DNA of 64,000 bases from Patescibacteria group bacterium (GTDB lineage: Bacteria > Patescibacteriota > Minisyncoccia > UBA6257 > 02-FULL-45-10c), in the NCBI GenBank assembly GCA_018896875.1, contig JAHILT010000006.1, forward strand, positions 1 to 64,000, read 5' to 3'. The notes under the pieces are model-generated. The model searched no databases. It saw only the letters and a list, made by a program, of their open reading frames with translations, and was not told where the DNA came from. Position 1 is the first letter of the stretch; the number at the start of each line of letters is the position of its first letter. The position numbers and the translations under genes are program-made. Below, piece after piece: positions 57,504-64,000 of this stretch.

Positions 57504-59456
57504 ATGCCAAAAAATATTAAAAAGAAGGAAGTCCCGATGACAAATCAAAACCCCTCTTATACAGCTAAGGATATTTATATTTTAGAAGGGCTTGATCCTG
57601 TTAGAAAAAGACCTGGTATGTATATTGGATCCACAGGAGTTGATGGGTTGCATCATTTAATTTGGGAGGTTATTGATAATTCTATAGATGAAGCTATGGC
57701 TGGTTATGCCAAAAATATTCGTCTTGAATTTTTACCAGACAATAAGATAAGTATAACTGATGATGGTCGTGGTATTCCCGTTGAGATTCATAAGCAGACA
57801 AAAAAATCAGCGCTAGAAACAGTAATGACAACTTTGCATGCTGGAGGAAAGTTTGGAGGTGATTCCTATAAGGTTTCAGGTGGATTACATGGAGTTGGTG
57901 TGTCTGTAGTTTGCGCTTTATCTTCTTGGTCAAGAGCTGAGGTATGTAGAGATGGTGAAATTTATGCACAAGAATACAAACAAGGCAAACCTCAATTCAA
58001 AGTCAAAAAAGTTGGAAAATCAAATAAGACTGGAACAAAAATTATTTTTCAAGCTGACTCAGAAATATTCAAAGTCATTGAGTTTAACAGAAAAAGGGTA
58101 ATAGATCATTTGCGTCAACAAGCTTTTTTGACGAAGGGGGTGAAAATAGAAATTGTTGATTCTAGGGAGTTGCCTGTTTTTTATCATGCCTTTAAATTTG
58201 ATGGTGGAATTTTGTCTTTTATTAAATATTTAAGCGAAACGTCTAAAAATCTTCAAGAACAACCATTTTATATTGATAAAGAATACGAAGGAATAGGAGT
58301 GGAAGTTTCTTTTATTTTTAATGATGAGATGGAAACATCCGAATTAAGTTTTGCCAATAACATTCACACAGCAGATGGAGGAACCCATTTAACAGGGTTT
58401 CGTTCGGCTTTAACTAGAGTGCTTAATGATTTTGCGAAAAAAGAAGGATACACAAAACGTCTTGAAGATAATTTAACAGGAGATGACGTAAGAGAAGGTT
58501 TGACTACTGTTATTTCTGTAAAAGTAAGAGAGCCTCAATTTGAAGGGCAAACGAAAGCAAGGCTTGGTAATACTGAAGCTAGGACTGCCGTTGAGAGTGT
58601 TGTCGGGGAAGCATTGAAAATTTTTTTGGAAAGATTTTCTTCTGATGGACGTAAAATTATAGAAAAATGTATGTTAGCTGCTAAGGCTAGAAAAGCAGCT
58701 AGAGCTGCCAGAGAAACAGTTTTAAGAAAAGGTGTTTTGGAAGGATTAACTCTTCCTGGAAAACTTTCTGATTGTAGTTCGCGCAGTCCCGAAGAATCTG
58801 AATTGTTTATTGTTGAGGGAGATAGTGCTGGCGGTAGTGCAAAACAAGGAAGAGATAGAAGGACGCAGGCTATTTTGCCATTGAAAGGCAAGATTTTAAA
58901 TGTTGAAAAATCTAGAATAGATAAAATTCTTCTTAATAAAGAAATAAGATCTTTGGTTATAGCATTAGGAACAGCAATTGCTGAGTCGTTTGATATTTCC
59001 AAAATTCGTTATCACAAAATTGTTTTGATGACCGACGCCGATGTTGATGGATCACATATCAGAACATTACTTCTTACTCTTTTTTATCGTTATTTTCCTA
59101 AAATTATTAAAGATGGTTATCTTTATATAGCTCAGCCGCCTCTTTATCGTTTACAGAAAGGAAAAACCTTTGAGTACGTTTATACCGAAGCTGAAAAGGA
59201 AAAAATGTTTAAGGAAATGTCTAAGAATAGCGATATAAAAATAGGCATTCAAAGATATAAGGGTCTTGGAGAAATGAACCCAGAACAGTTATGGGATACG
59301 ACTATGGATCCTGAGAATAGGCTTTTGAAGAAAGTAATTATAGACGATGCTGTAAGTGCAGACAAAATGTTTGATATTTTAATGGGGGAAGAAGTTGGTC
59401 CTCGTAAAAATTTTATTCAAGCACATGCTTTATCGGTTAAAAACTTAGATATTTAA
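57504..59456 (+). CDS. gyrB: DNA gyrase subunit B
   Basis: A 650-aa GyrB. The GHKL ATPase (LDPVRKRPGMYIGSTGVDGLHHLIWEVIDNSIDEAMAG; DDGRGIPVEIH; GGKFGGDSYKVSGGLHGVGVSVVCALS), transducer (QTKARLGNTEAR) and TOPRIM domain (EGDSAGGSAKQGRDRRTQAILPLKGKILNVEKSR; LMTDADVDGSHIRTLLLT) are intact, ending PRKNFIQAHALSVKNLDI. Length and end favour gyrase over ParE. gyrA is not in the window. ATG 57537 is a possible alternative start. Confidence 0.97.
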   Translation: MPKNIKKKEVPMTNQNPSYTAKDIYILEGLDPVRKRPGMYIGSTGVDGLHHLIWEVIDNSIDEAMAGYAKNIRLEFLPDNKISITDDGRGIPVEIHKQTKKSALETVMTTLHAGGKFGGDSYKVSGGLHGVGVSVVCALSSWSRAEVCRDGEIYAQEYKQGKPQFKVKKVGKSNKTGTKIIFQADSEIFKVIEFNRKRVIDHLRQQAFLTKGVKIEIVDSRELPVFYHAFKFDGGILSFIKYLSETSKNLQEQPFYIDKEYEGIGVEVSFIFNDEMETSELSFANNIHTADGGTHLTGFRSALTRVLNDFAKKEGYTKRLEDNLTGDDVREGLTTVISVKVREPQFEGQTKARLGNTEARTAVESVVGEALKIFLERFSSDGRKIIEKCMLAAKARKAARAARETVLRKGVLEGLTLPGKLSDCSSRSPEESELFIVEGDSAGGSAKQGRDRRTQAILPLKGKILNVEKSRIDKILLNKEIRSLVIALGTAIAESFDISKIRYHKIVLMTDADVDGSHIRTLLLTLFYRYFPKIIKDGYLYIAQPPLYRLQKGKTFEYVYTEAEKEKMFKEMSKNSDIKIGIQRYKGLGEMNPEQLWDTTMDPENRLLKKVIIDDAVSADKMFDILMGEEVGPRKNFIQAHALSVKNLDI

Positions 59457-59533
59457 CAATCATTTAATAATTACAAGGACTTGAAAAGATAAGATAAGGT
59501 TGTTATTATCTAATATAAATTAAAAATAAAAAT

Positions 59534-59716
59534 ATGTTTTCTAAATTTATATCATTTGTACAAGAGTCTAAACAAGAGCTTAGAAGAGTAGAGTGGCCAA
59601 CACAAGCAGAAACAACTAAATTCACGATTATAGTTATTTTAATTTCGATAGGAGTATCTATATATTTAGGAGCATTGGACTATGTTTTTACTAAAATATT
59701 GGGATTATTTATATGA
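59534..59716 (+). CDS. secE: Preprotein translocase subunit SecE
   Basis: A 60-aa minimal SecE with the amphipathic helix FISFVQESKQELRRVEWPTQAETTKFT and one transmembrane segment (about residues 30-55). The conserved RRVEWPT is clear. Its TGA overlaps the nusG start (ATGA), so translation is coupled. Confidence 0.96.
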   Translation: MFSKFISFVQESKQELRRVEWPTQAETTKFTIIVILISIGVSIYLGALDYVFTKILGLFI

Positions 59717-60288
59717 CGTCTAAACCTAAAAAAGAAGTAGAGAAACTAAAAGAAAAAATTGCAGAAAGACATTGGTATGCTATTCATACTTATTCTGGTT
59801 ACGAAGATGCCGTTGTTAGATATTTAAAACAGAGAGTAGATTCTTTGGCGATGGATGATAAAATTTTTAATATTTTAGTTCCGAAAGAAACAAAAGTAAA
59901 AATTAAAAATGGGAAAAGAAAAACGGTAGAAGAAAAAATTTATCCAGGGTATGTTTTAGTAGATATGATTTTAAATGAAGACTCTTGGTATGTAGTTAGA
60001 AACACTCCAAGAGTTACTGGTTTTGTTGGACCAGATTCTACAGTGCCAGTTCCTCTTTCTAAAGAAGAGATAGATGTTCTTATGATTCGCATGGGGGACA
60101 AGGAGGCTAAATTCAAAATTGATGTTTGTGTGGGAGAGACAGTAAAAATTATCGATGGTCCATTTAAAGATTATGATGCTAAGGTTTCTGAGGTTGACGA
60201 AGATAAGGGTAAGGTTAAGGTGTTGGTGCCAATTTTTGGACGAGATACAGCAGTAGAGTTGGATTCTTTACAAATTAAAAAACAATAA
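59713..60288 (+). CDS. nusG: Transcription termination/antitermination protein NusG
   Basis: A 191-aa NusG: the NGN domain (RHWYAIHTYSGYEDAVVRYLKQRV; FNILVPKETK; EKIYPGYVLVDMILNEDSWYVVRNTPRVTGFVG) binds RNA polymerase, and a KOW domain (GETVKIIDGPFKDYDAKVSEVDEDKGKVKVLVPIFGR) contacts S10 or Rho. Standard length. It overlaps secE by 4 bases and precedes rplK. Confidence 0.97.
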   Translation: MTSKPKKEVEKLKEKIAERHWYAIHTYSGYEDAVVRYLKQRVDSLAMDDKIFNILVPKETKVKIKNGKRKTVEEKIYPGYVLVDMILNEDSWYVVRNTPRVTGFVGPDSTVPVPLSKEEIDVLMIRMGDKEAKFKIDVCVGETVKIIDGPFKDYDAKVSEVDEDKGKVKVLVPIFGRDTAVELDSLQIKKQ

Positions 60289-60364
60289 TCTAATACGAAA
60301 TAACGAATAAATTAACGAATTACTACGAATTAAAAAATATCTTCCAAATTTGTATTTTTTCTTA

Positions 60365-60401
60365 ACTAGTCGCTAACTATTAACAACTAACAACTATTTT
60401 T
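60365..60401. repeat. Intergenic repeat CTAGTCGCTAACTATTAACAAC before rplK
   Basis: A partial member of the CTAGTCGCTAGTGGCTAA family, preceded by degenerate ACGAAT/TAACGAAT repeats (60293-60340). No promoter is obvious. Confidence 0.55.
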
Positions 60402-60827
60402 ATGGCAAAACCTATTAAAATAATTTTAAAATTACAATTAGAAGCAGGCAAGGCAAATCCTGCTCCTCCTGTTGGCACCGCATTAGGACCGCATGGAGTT
60501 AATATTCAAGATTTTTGTAAAAAATTTAATGATGCCACGAAAGATATGATAGGGGATGTTGTTCCAGCTGAAATTACTATTTACGAAGATAGAAGTTTTG
60601 ATTTTAAGCTTAAGACTTCACCAGCTTCCTCCTTACTTAAAAAAGCTGCTGGGATTGAAAAAGGCTCAGCAAATGCTTTGACTCAAAAAGTTGGCAAAGT
60701 TACCAAAGCTGATATAAAAGAAATAGCTGAAAAGAAAATGGTTGACTTAAATGCTTATGACTTAGACGCTGCGATGAAGATTATTGAAGGCACTGCAAGA
60801 AATATGGGAATAGAAGTTGAGAAATAA
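60402..60827 (+). CDS. rplK: 50S ribosomal protein L11
   Basis: A 141-aa L11 of the GTPase-associated centre. IKIILKLQLEAGKANPAPPVGTALGPHGVNIQDFCKKFN and FKLKTSPASSLLKKAAG are diagnostic, and the C-terminal rRNA-binding domain (VTKADIKEIAEKKMVDLNAYDLDAAMKIIEGTARNMGI) is complete. rplA, its near-constant partner, does not follow; a terminator does. Confidence 0.97.
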   Translation: MAKPIKIILKLQLEAGKANPAPPVGTALGPHGVNIQDFCKKFNDATKDMIGDVVPAEITIYEDRSFDFKLKTSPASSLLKKAAGIEKGSANALTQKVGKVTKADIKEIAEKKMVDLNAYDLDAAMKIIEGTARNMGIEVEK

Positions 60828-60838
60828 ACAAAATATAA

Positions 60839-60868
60839 AAAACCGGTCATTTAAATGACCGGTTTTTG
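60839..60868. terminator. Bidirectional intrinsic terminator
   Basis: A perfect stem AAAACCGGTCATT/AATGACCGGTTTT with T runs on both strands, between rplK and the convergent 82-aa gene. Confidence 0.92.
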
Positions 60869-60891
60869 ATTGTCTTTAATTAAGACACATA

Positions 60892-61140
60892 TTAAAATAT
60901 CTTCTTAATCTTAAAGGAATAATACCAATATTTCTTTGCTATCCAAAAGTAGAGTTTACTAATTTTAAACACTAATGGTTTTTCTTGGTTGTGATTATGA
61001 GTGGTGGCGGTTATTTTACAACGCAAACATCGCCAGTCTTTCAGTTGTTCAAATTTTAAGAGATTATCCCGCCATGATTCTATTTCTGCAAAATTTCTTA
61101 AATCCCAAGCATGTCCAAACAAAAGACAAATTTTATTCAT
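60892..61140 (-). CDS. Small zinc-ribbon-like protein (DUF1660-like)
   Basis: An 82-aa protein. The opening MNKICLLFGHAWDL and later WRCLRCK resemble small phage and accessory proteins of the DUF1660 type (CxLFGHxW, CxxC), which probably bind zinc through Cys/His. The C-terminus is aromatic and basic (YFWIAKKYWYYSFKIKK). A strong AGGAGGG site lies 5 bases before ATG. It shares the terminator with rplK. Family assignment is tentative. Confidence 0.65.
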   Translation of the reverse strand: MNKICLLFGHAWDLRNFAEIESWRDNLLKFEQLKDWRCLRCKITATTHNHNQEKPLVFKISKLYFWIAKKYWYYSFKIKKIF

Positions 61141-61263
61141 AACTCCCTCCTTTTAAAGTTCTATTGTCATTTTACATCTATTTTTTAATTTAGTCAAATT
61201 TACTATTAGCTGATTTTTTGTCATTTATATATAATAAAATTTATACTATACTAAGATAAACAT

Positions 61264-61893
61264 ATGAAAAAAGGAAAATTTATTGTATTAGATGGAATAG
61301 ATGGCTGTGGCAAAGGAACGATTCTTAAAAAAATCGCGTCTTATTTAGTTAATAAAAATAAAATGAGCCATGTCTTATTAACTCGTGAGCCATATATCTC
61401 TGAACATAATGCTGAAATTCGAAGAATGATGAAAGAGAATGCTAATCCTTATGATAATGCTGAAATTTTCGCTGATCTTTTTGTAAAAGATAGAAAAGTT
61501 CATGCCGATTGGATTCAAAAAGAATTAGTAGCTGGGCATCACGTAGTTTGTGATAGATATAAATATTCGACATTAGCATATCAGCAAACACAAGGTATTT
61601 CTTTGATAAAACTTATAGAAATGCATAAAGGAGTTTTAATTCCAGATCTTGCGATAATTGTGGATGTGCCTGTGGAAGAAGCAATTCGTCGCGCCAATAA
61701 GGACAAGAATAGAAATTTTAAGGAGGTTTTTGAAAAACAAGAATTTCAGGAAAAATTAAGAACGAATTATCTTGCTTTTCCCAAGGCTTTTCCGAAAGAA
61801 AATATAGTTGTTTTAACGGGAGTTAGTTCTGATATAATTTTTGAAAAATCTAAAATTGAAATTGATAAAATTTTAAACGAGTCCCACACATAA
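61264..61893 (+). CDS. tmk: Thymidylate kinase
   Basis: A 209-aa kinase converting dTMP to dTDP. Walker A is LDGIDGCGKGTI (about 9-20); LLTREPY contains the Arg-binding P-loop partner DR(E/H)P-type motif, and DRYKYSTLAYQQTQG (about 98-112) is the nucleotide-binding segment. The last four residues and stop (SHT then TAA) are encoded by the left end of repeat element C, so the original C-terminus was probably replaced. It works with thyX in dTTP supply. Confidence 0.94.
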   Translation: MKKGKFIVLDGIDGCGKGTILKKIASYLVNKNKMSHVLLTREPYISEHNAEIRRMMKENANPYDNAEIFADLFVKDRKVHADWIQKELVAGHHVVCDRYKYSTLAYQQTQGISLIKLIEMHKGVLIPDLAIIVDVPVEEAIRRANKDKNRNFKEVFEKQEFQEKLRTNYLAFPKAFPKENIVVLTGVSSDIIFEKSKIEIDKILNESHT

Positions 61894-62012
61894 CAAAAAC
61901 TGATAAAATATAATATTTTAAATATCATAAAAACTGATGAATAATTCGCGAGAAAATAATTAACAACATTAATTACAAAAGCCTTACTTTTGGGTTTTTG
62001 TTATGTGGGGGA
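61882..62012 (+). repeat. Leader element copy C (between tmk and gatB)
   Basis: A 131-bp segment bounded by TCCCACACATAAC (61882) and GTTATGTGGGGGA (to 62012), which pair except for one A-G. Shared interior: AAAACTGATAAAATATAA, ACTGATGAATAA-TCGC, AAAATAATTAACAACATT. A CAAAAGCC/GGTTTTTG hairpin lies before the right end. The element supplies the stop codon of tmk and the start codon of gatB. Confidence 0.9.
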
Positions 62013-63484
62013 TGAGTAAATATTTACCAACAATAGGATTAGAGGTTCACGCTGAGCTTTGTACTAAAACAAAGATGTTTTGTGATTGCCCAAATAATCC
62101 TAATGAAAAAAGAGCCAATATTAATGTTTGTCCAATTTGCCTAGGCCACCCCGGGGCTTTGCCAGTTATAAATAGAAAAGCTATTGAGATGGTGATTAAA
62201 ATTGGATTTGCCGTAAAAGGGGAGATTAATGATAATTTTAAATTTGACAGAAAAAATTATTTTTATCCCGACCTTCCTAAGGGTTATCAGATTTCACAAA
62301 GCGATTTACCAATAGTAAAAGGAGGCATTGTAGATATTTCTAGTTACCTAGGATATGACAGAATAATAAAGGTTAATAGGGTTCATTTAGAAGAAGATGC
62401 GGGGAAATTAGTTCATAGCGTTGATAAAGAAGGAAAAGATATCTCATTGGTTAATTTTAATAGAGGAGGGCTTCCTTTAGTGGAAATGGTTTCTGAACCA
62501 GATATTCATAGCGCTGAAGAAGCTGTGGCTTATGCAAAAGAATTGCAATTAATTTTACGTTATTTAGGGGCTTCTACTGCTGATTTAGAAAACGGACAAA
62601 TGAGAGCAGACGTAAATATATCTATTAGTGATAACGATAATCTTGGCACTAAGGTTGAGATTAAGAATTTAAATTCTTTCAATTCTATTGGAAACTCAAT
62701 TAATTATGAGATAAAGAGACAGGCAGAAATTTTGTCTAACGATAAAAATACAAAAATCATTCACGAAACTCGTGGCTGGGACGACATAAAACAAAAAACT
62801 TTTTCTCAACGATCCAAAGAAGAGGCTCAAGATTATCGTTATTTTCCAGAACCAGATTTGCCACCTTTAACTAAAGATGGATTTGATATTGAAGGACTTT
62901 CTAAAAGTATTCCAGAGCTTCCTATAGAAAAAAGAGCACGATTTAATAAGCAATACGATTTATCCCCGGATCAAATAAGTATATTAATTGAAGACAAGAA
63001 AATGTCTGACTATTTTGAGCAGTCTCTTTCAGAGTTAGAGGCGGACAATCAAAAAAAAGCTAATCTAGAAAAGATAAAATTAATTTTTAATTATTTATCT
63101 AGTGATTTGAGAGGATTATTAATTATTAAAGGAGTCGGGTTTGATGAATGTAAAATTACTCCTGAGAATTTTGCCGATCTTATAGATATGATAATAAAAA
63201 AAGAAATTACTAGTCGGGTTGCAAAAGATTTATTGGTTAAGATATTAGAAACAGGCTCTGATCCTAGAGATATAGTTAGTCAAGAAGGGTTGGGGCAAAT
63301 TTCTGATGAAGCAGGGTTGAAAGATTTGGTTATAAAAATAATCGAAGAAAATCCAAAGGCAGTAGATGATTATAGAAAAGGCAAAATACAGGTTGTTATG
63401 TTTTTAATAGGAAAGACCATGGCTATTTTAAAGGGTCGTGGAAATCCAGATATTTTGAAAAAATTATTTAAAGAAAATATTTAA
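62012..63484 (+). CDS. gatB: Asp-tRNA(Asn)/Glu-tRNA(Gln) amidotransferase subunit B
   Basis: A 490-aa GatB that, with GatA and GatC, converts Glu-tRNA(Gln) and Asp-tRNA(Asn). YLPTIGLEVHAELCTKTKMFCDCPN, CPICLGHPGALPVINRKAIE, FDRKNYFYPDLPKGYQISQ, VHLEEDAGKL and RYFPEPDLPPL are signatures; the C-terminal YqeY-like tail ends KGRGNPDILKKLFKENI. The conserved zinc Cys pairs are present. ATG 62012 is chosen because ATG 62003 lies in the repeat. gatA and gatC are not in the window. Confidence 0.97.
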   Translation: MSKYLPTIGLEVHAELCTKTKMFCDCPNNPNEKRANINVCPICLGHPGALPVINRKAIEMVIKIGFAVKGEINDNFKFDRKNYFYPDLPKGYQISQSDLPIVKGGIVDISSYLGYDRIIKVNRVHLEEDAGKLVHSVDKEGKDISLVNFNRGGLPLVEMVSEPDIHSAEEAVAYAKELQLILRYLGASTADLENGQMRADVNISISDNDNLGTKVEIKNLNSFNSIGNSINYEIKRQAEILSNDKNTKIIHETRGWDDIKQKTFSQRSKEEAQDYRYFPEPDLPPLTKDGFDIEGLSKSIPELPIEKRARFNKQYDLSPDQISILIEDKKMSDYFEQSLSELEADNQKKANLEKIKLIFNYLSSDLRGLLIIKGVGFDECKITPENFADLIDMIIKKEITSRVAKDLLVKILETGSDPRDIVSQEGLGQISDEAGLKDLVIKIIEENPKAVDDYRKGKIQVVMFLIGKTMAILKGRGNPDILKKLFKENI

Positions 63485-63496
63485 TACATAGGCAAT

Positions 63497-63525
63497 AAAA
63501 AAGGTCTCGCTCGAGACCTTTTTTA
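63497..63525. terminator. Bidirectional intrinsic terminator
   Basis: A perfect stem AAAAAAGGTCTCG/CGAGACCTTTTTT with a short loop, between convergent gatB and thrS. Confidence 0.92.
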
Positions 63526-64000
63526 TTAATTATTAGGTTTGTTTTCTGAATCTAATTTTTCAATTAATTCTTTCGTAGACATTTCTCCTATCGTTCCTAT
63601 CCCTCTTTGTCTAATATTTACTGTTTTATTCTTTTCTTCTTTTTCTCCTACAATTAAGATGTACGGATATTTTTTCATTTCAGCTTCACGAATTTTTTTA
63701 CCGATAGTATTATTAGACAAATCAATCTCTACTCTATACTCTTTTTCAAATAATTGTTTTTGGATTGATTGAGCGTAGTCATTAATATTCTCAGAGATTG
63801 GTAAAATCATTATTTGCGTAGGCGAAAGCCAAAGAGGAAATTTCCCTTCATAATGTTCTATTAATAAACCAATAAATCTTTCAAAGCTTCCAAAGAGAGC
63901 CCTATGTAATACATAAGGTCTTTCGTTCTCTCCTTTATTATTAATAAAGGTCATATCAAAACGTTTAGGTAAATTGAAATCAAATTGTAGGGTAGAGCAT
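63526..64000 (-). CDS. thrS: Threonine--tRNA ligase, C-terminal part
   Basis: A partial gene running off the window edge. The reading frame is open to 64000 (reading STLQFDFNLPKRFDMTFI upstream of an internal ATG at 63954), so the true start lies outside. RPYVLHRALFGSFERFIGLLIEHYEGKFPLWLSPTQIMILPI spans class II motif 3 and the start of the anticodon-binding domain, which ends IRQRGIGTIGEMSTKELIEKL. The two tRNA-Thr genes at 8744 and 8833 are its substrates. Confidence 0.95.
   Translation of the reverse strand, partial: CSTLQFDFNLPKRFDMTFINNKGENERPYVLHRALFGSFERFIGLLIEHYEGKFPLWLSPTQIMILPISENINDYAQSIQKQLFEKEYRVEIDLSNNTIGKKIREAEMKKYPYILIVGEKEEKNKTVNIRQRGIGTIGEMSTKELIEKLDSENKPNN

Overview
The window is AT-rich, bacterial, and decoded with the standard code (TGA acts as a stop, for example in the gene ending at 2185). 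It looks like a reduced Patescibacteria (Candidate Phyla Radiation, Parcubacteria-like) chromosome. The evidence is: short or domain-stripped core proteins (PheT without its tRNA-binding OB domain, 146-aa EF-Ts, Obg without its C-terminal domain, MurF without its UDP-binding domain, short HrcA); many core genes without Shine-Dalgarno (SD) sites; a DUF87/VirD4-like ATPase beside a membrane partner; a sigma-region-4/HARE-HTH protein; and no biosynthetic operons. The phylum call is inference from gene style, not a phylogeny.

Layout. 1-2.2 kb: a 7-bp tandem repeat, tRNA-Asp, two small overlapping ORFs, an NlpC/P60 peptidase, initiator tRNA-Met and a second CAU tRNA. 2.3-9.2 kb: translation genes pheS-pheT, rpsP-khpA, trmD, rpsB-tsf, tRNA-Tyr/Thr/Thr, rpmG and tRNA-Trp. 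9.4-14.2 kb: a large metallophosphoesterase-like protein, a PCMT-like methyltransferase and a stand-alone ClpB-D2-like AAA+ protein. 14.2-15.7 kb: L10 leader, rplJ-rplL, a structured RNA candidate and tRNA-Val. 15.8-20.8 kb: a dcw-like cluster (MraZ boxes, mraZ, rsmH, ftsL-like, ftsI, murF). 20.8-33.9 kb: tgt, rplU, then a leftward block of dnaB, cysS, corA and the heat-shock operon hrcA-grpE-dnaK-orf-dnaJ with a CIRCE operator. 34-47.4 kb: secD-secF, the sigma4/HARE protein, the VirD4-like pair, efp, mnmA, dus, obg, an RRM protein, a DUF2779 nuclease and a cyclophilin. 47.4-55.1 kb: thyX, then glycerate kinase, PEP synthase, a D-2-hydroxyacid dehydrogenase and an enolase, which together could carry glycerate through 2-phosphoglycerate and PEP to pyruvate and lactate with ATP gain. 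55.4-64 kb: M23 peptidase, HAD phosphatase, gyrB, secE-nusG-rplK, tmk, gatB and the 3' part of thrS.

The most striking unexplained signals are not genes. (1) A ~130-bp element with 12-bp terminal inverted repeats occurs three times (19371, 48241, 61882), each time ending exactly on the start codon of an unrelated gene (murF, glycerate kinase, gatB). A shortened palindromic form sits at 11957 and inside the hrcA coding sequence. (2) Short palindromic or GC-rich repeats are inserted in frame in many housekeeping genes (pheT, rsmH, cysS, hotdog gene, hrcA, mnmA, DUF2779, ppsA, HAD), recalling Rickettsia palindromic elements. (3) Genes fall into two initiation classes: core genes with TATAAT about 7 nt before ATG and no SD, and a scattered set of nine accessory cassettes with a strong SD and their own terminator (several also with a recognisable promoter). 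(4) Two related hairpin RNAs with a shared internal loop lie at 15437 and 46659. No CRISPR array, transposase, integrase, prophage block or rRNA gene was seen.
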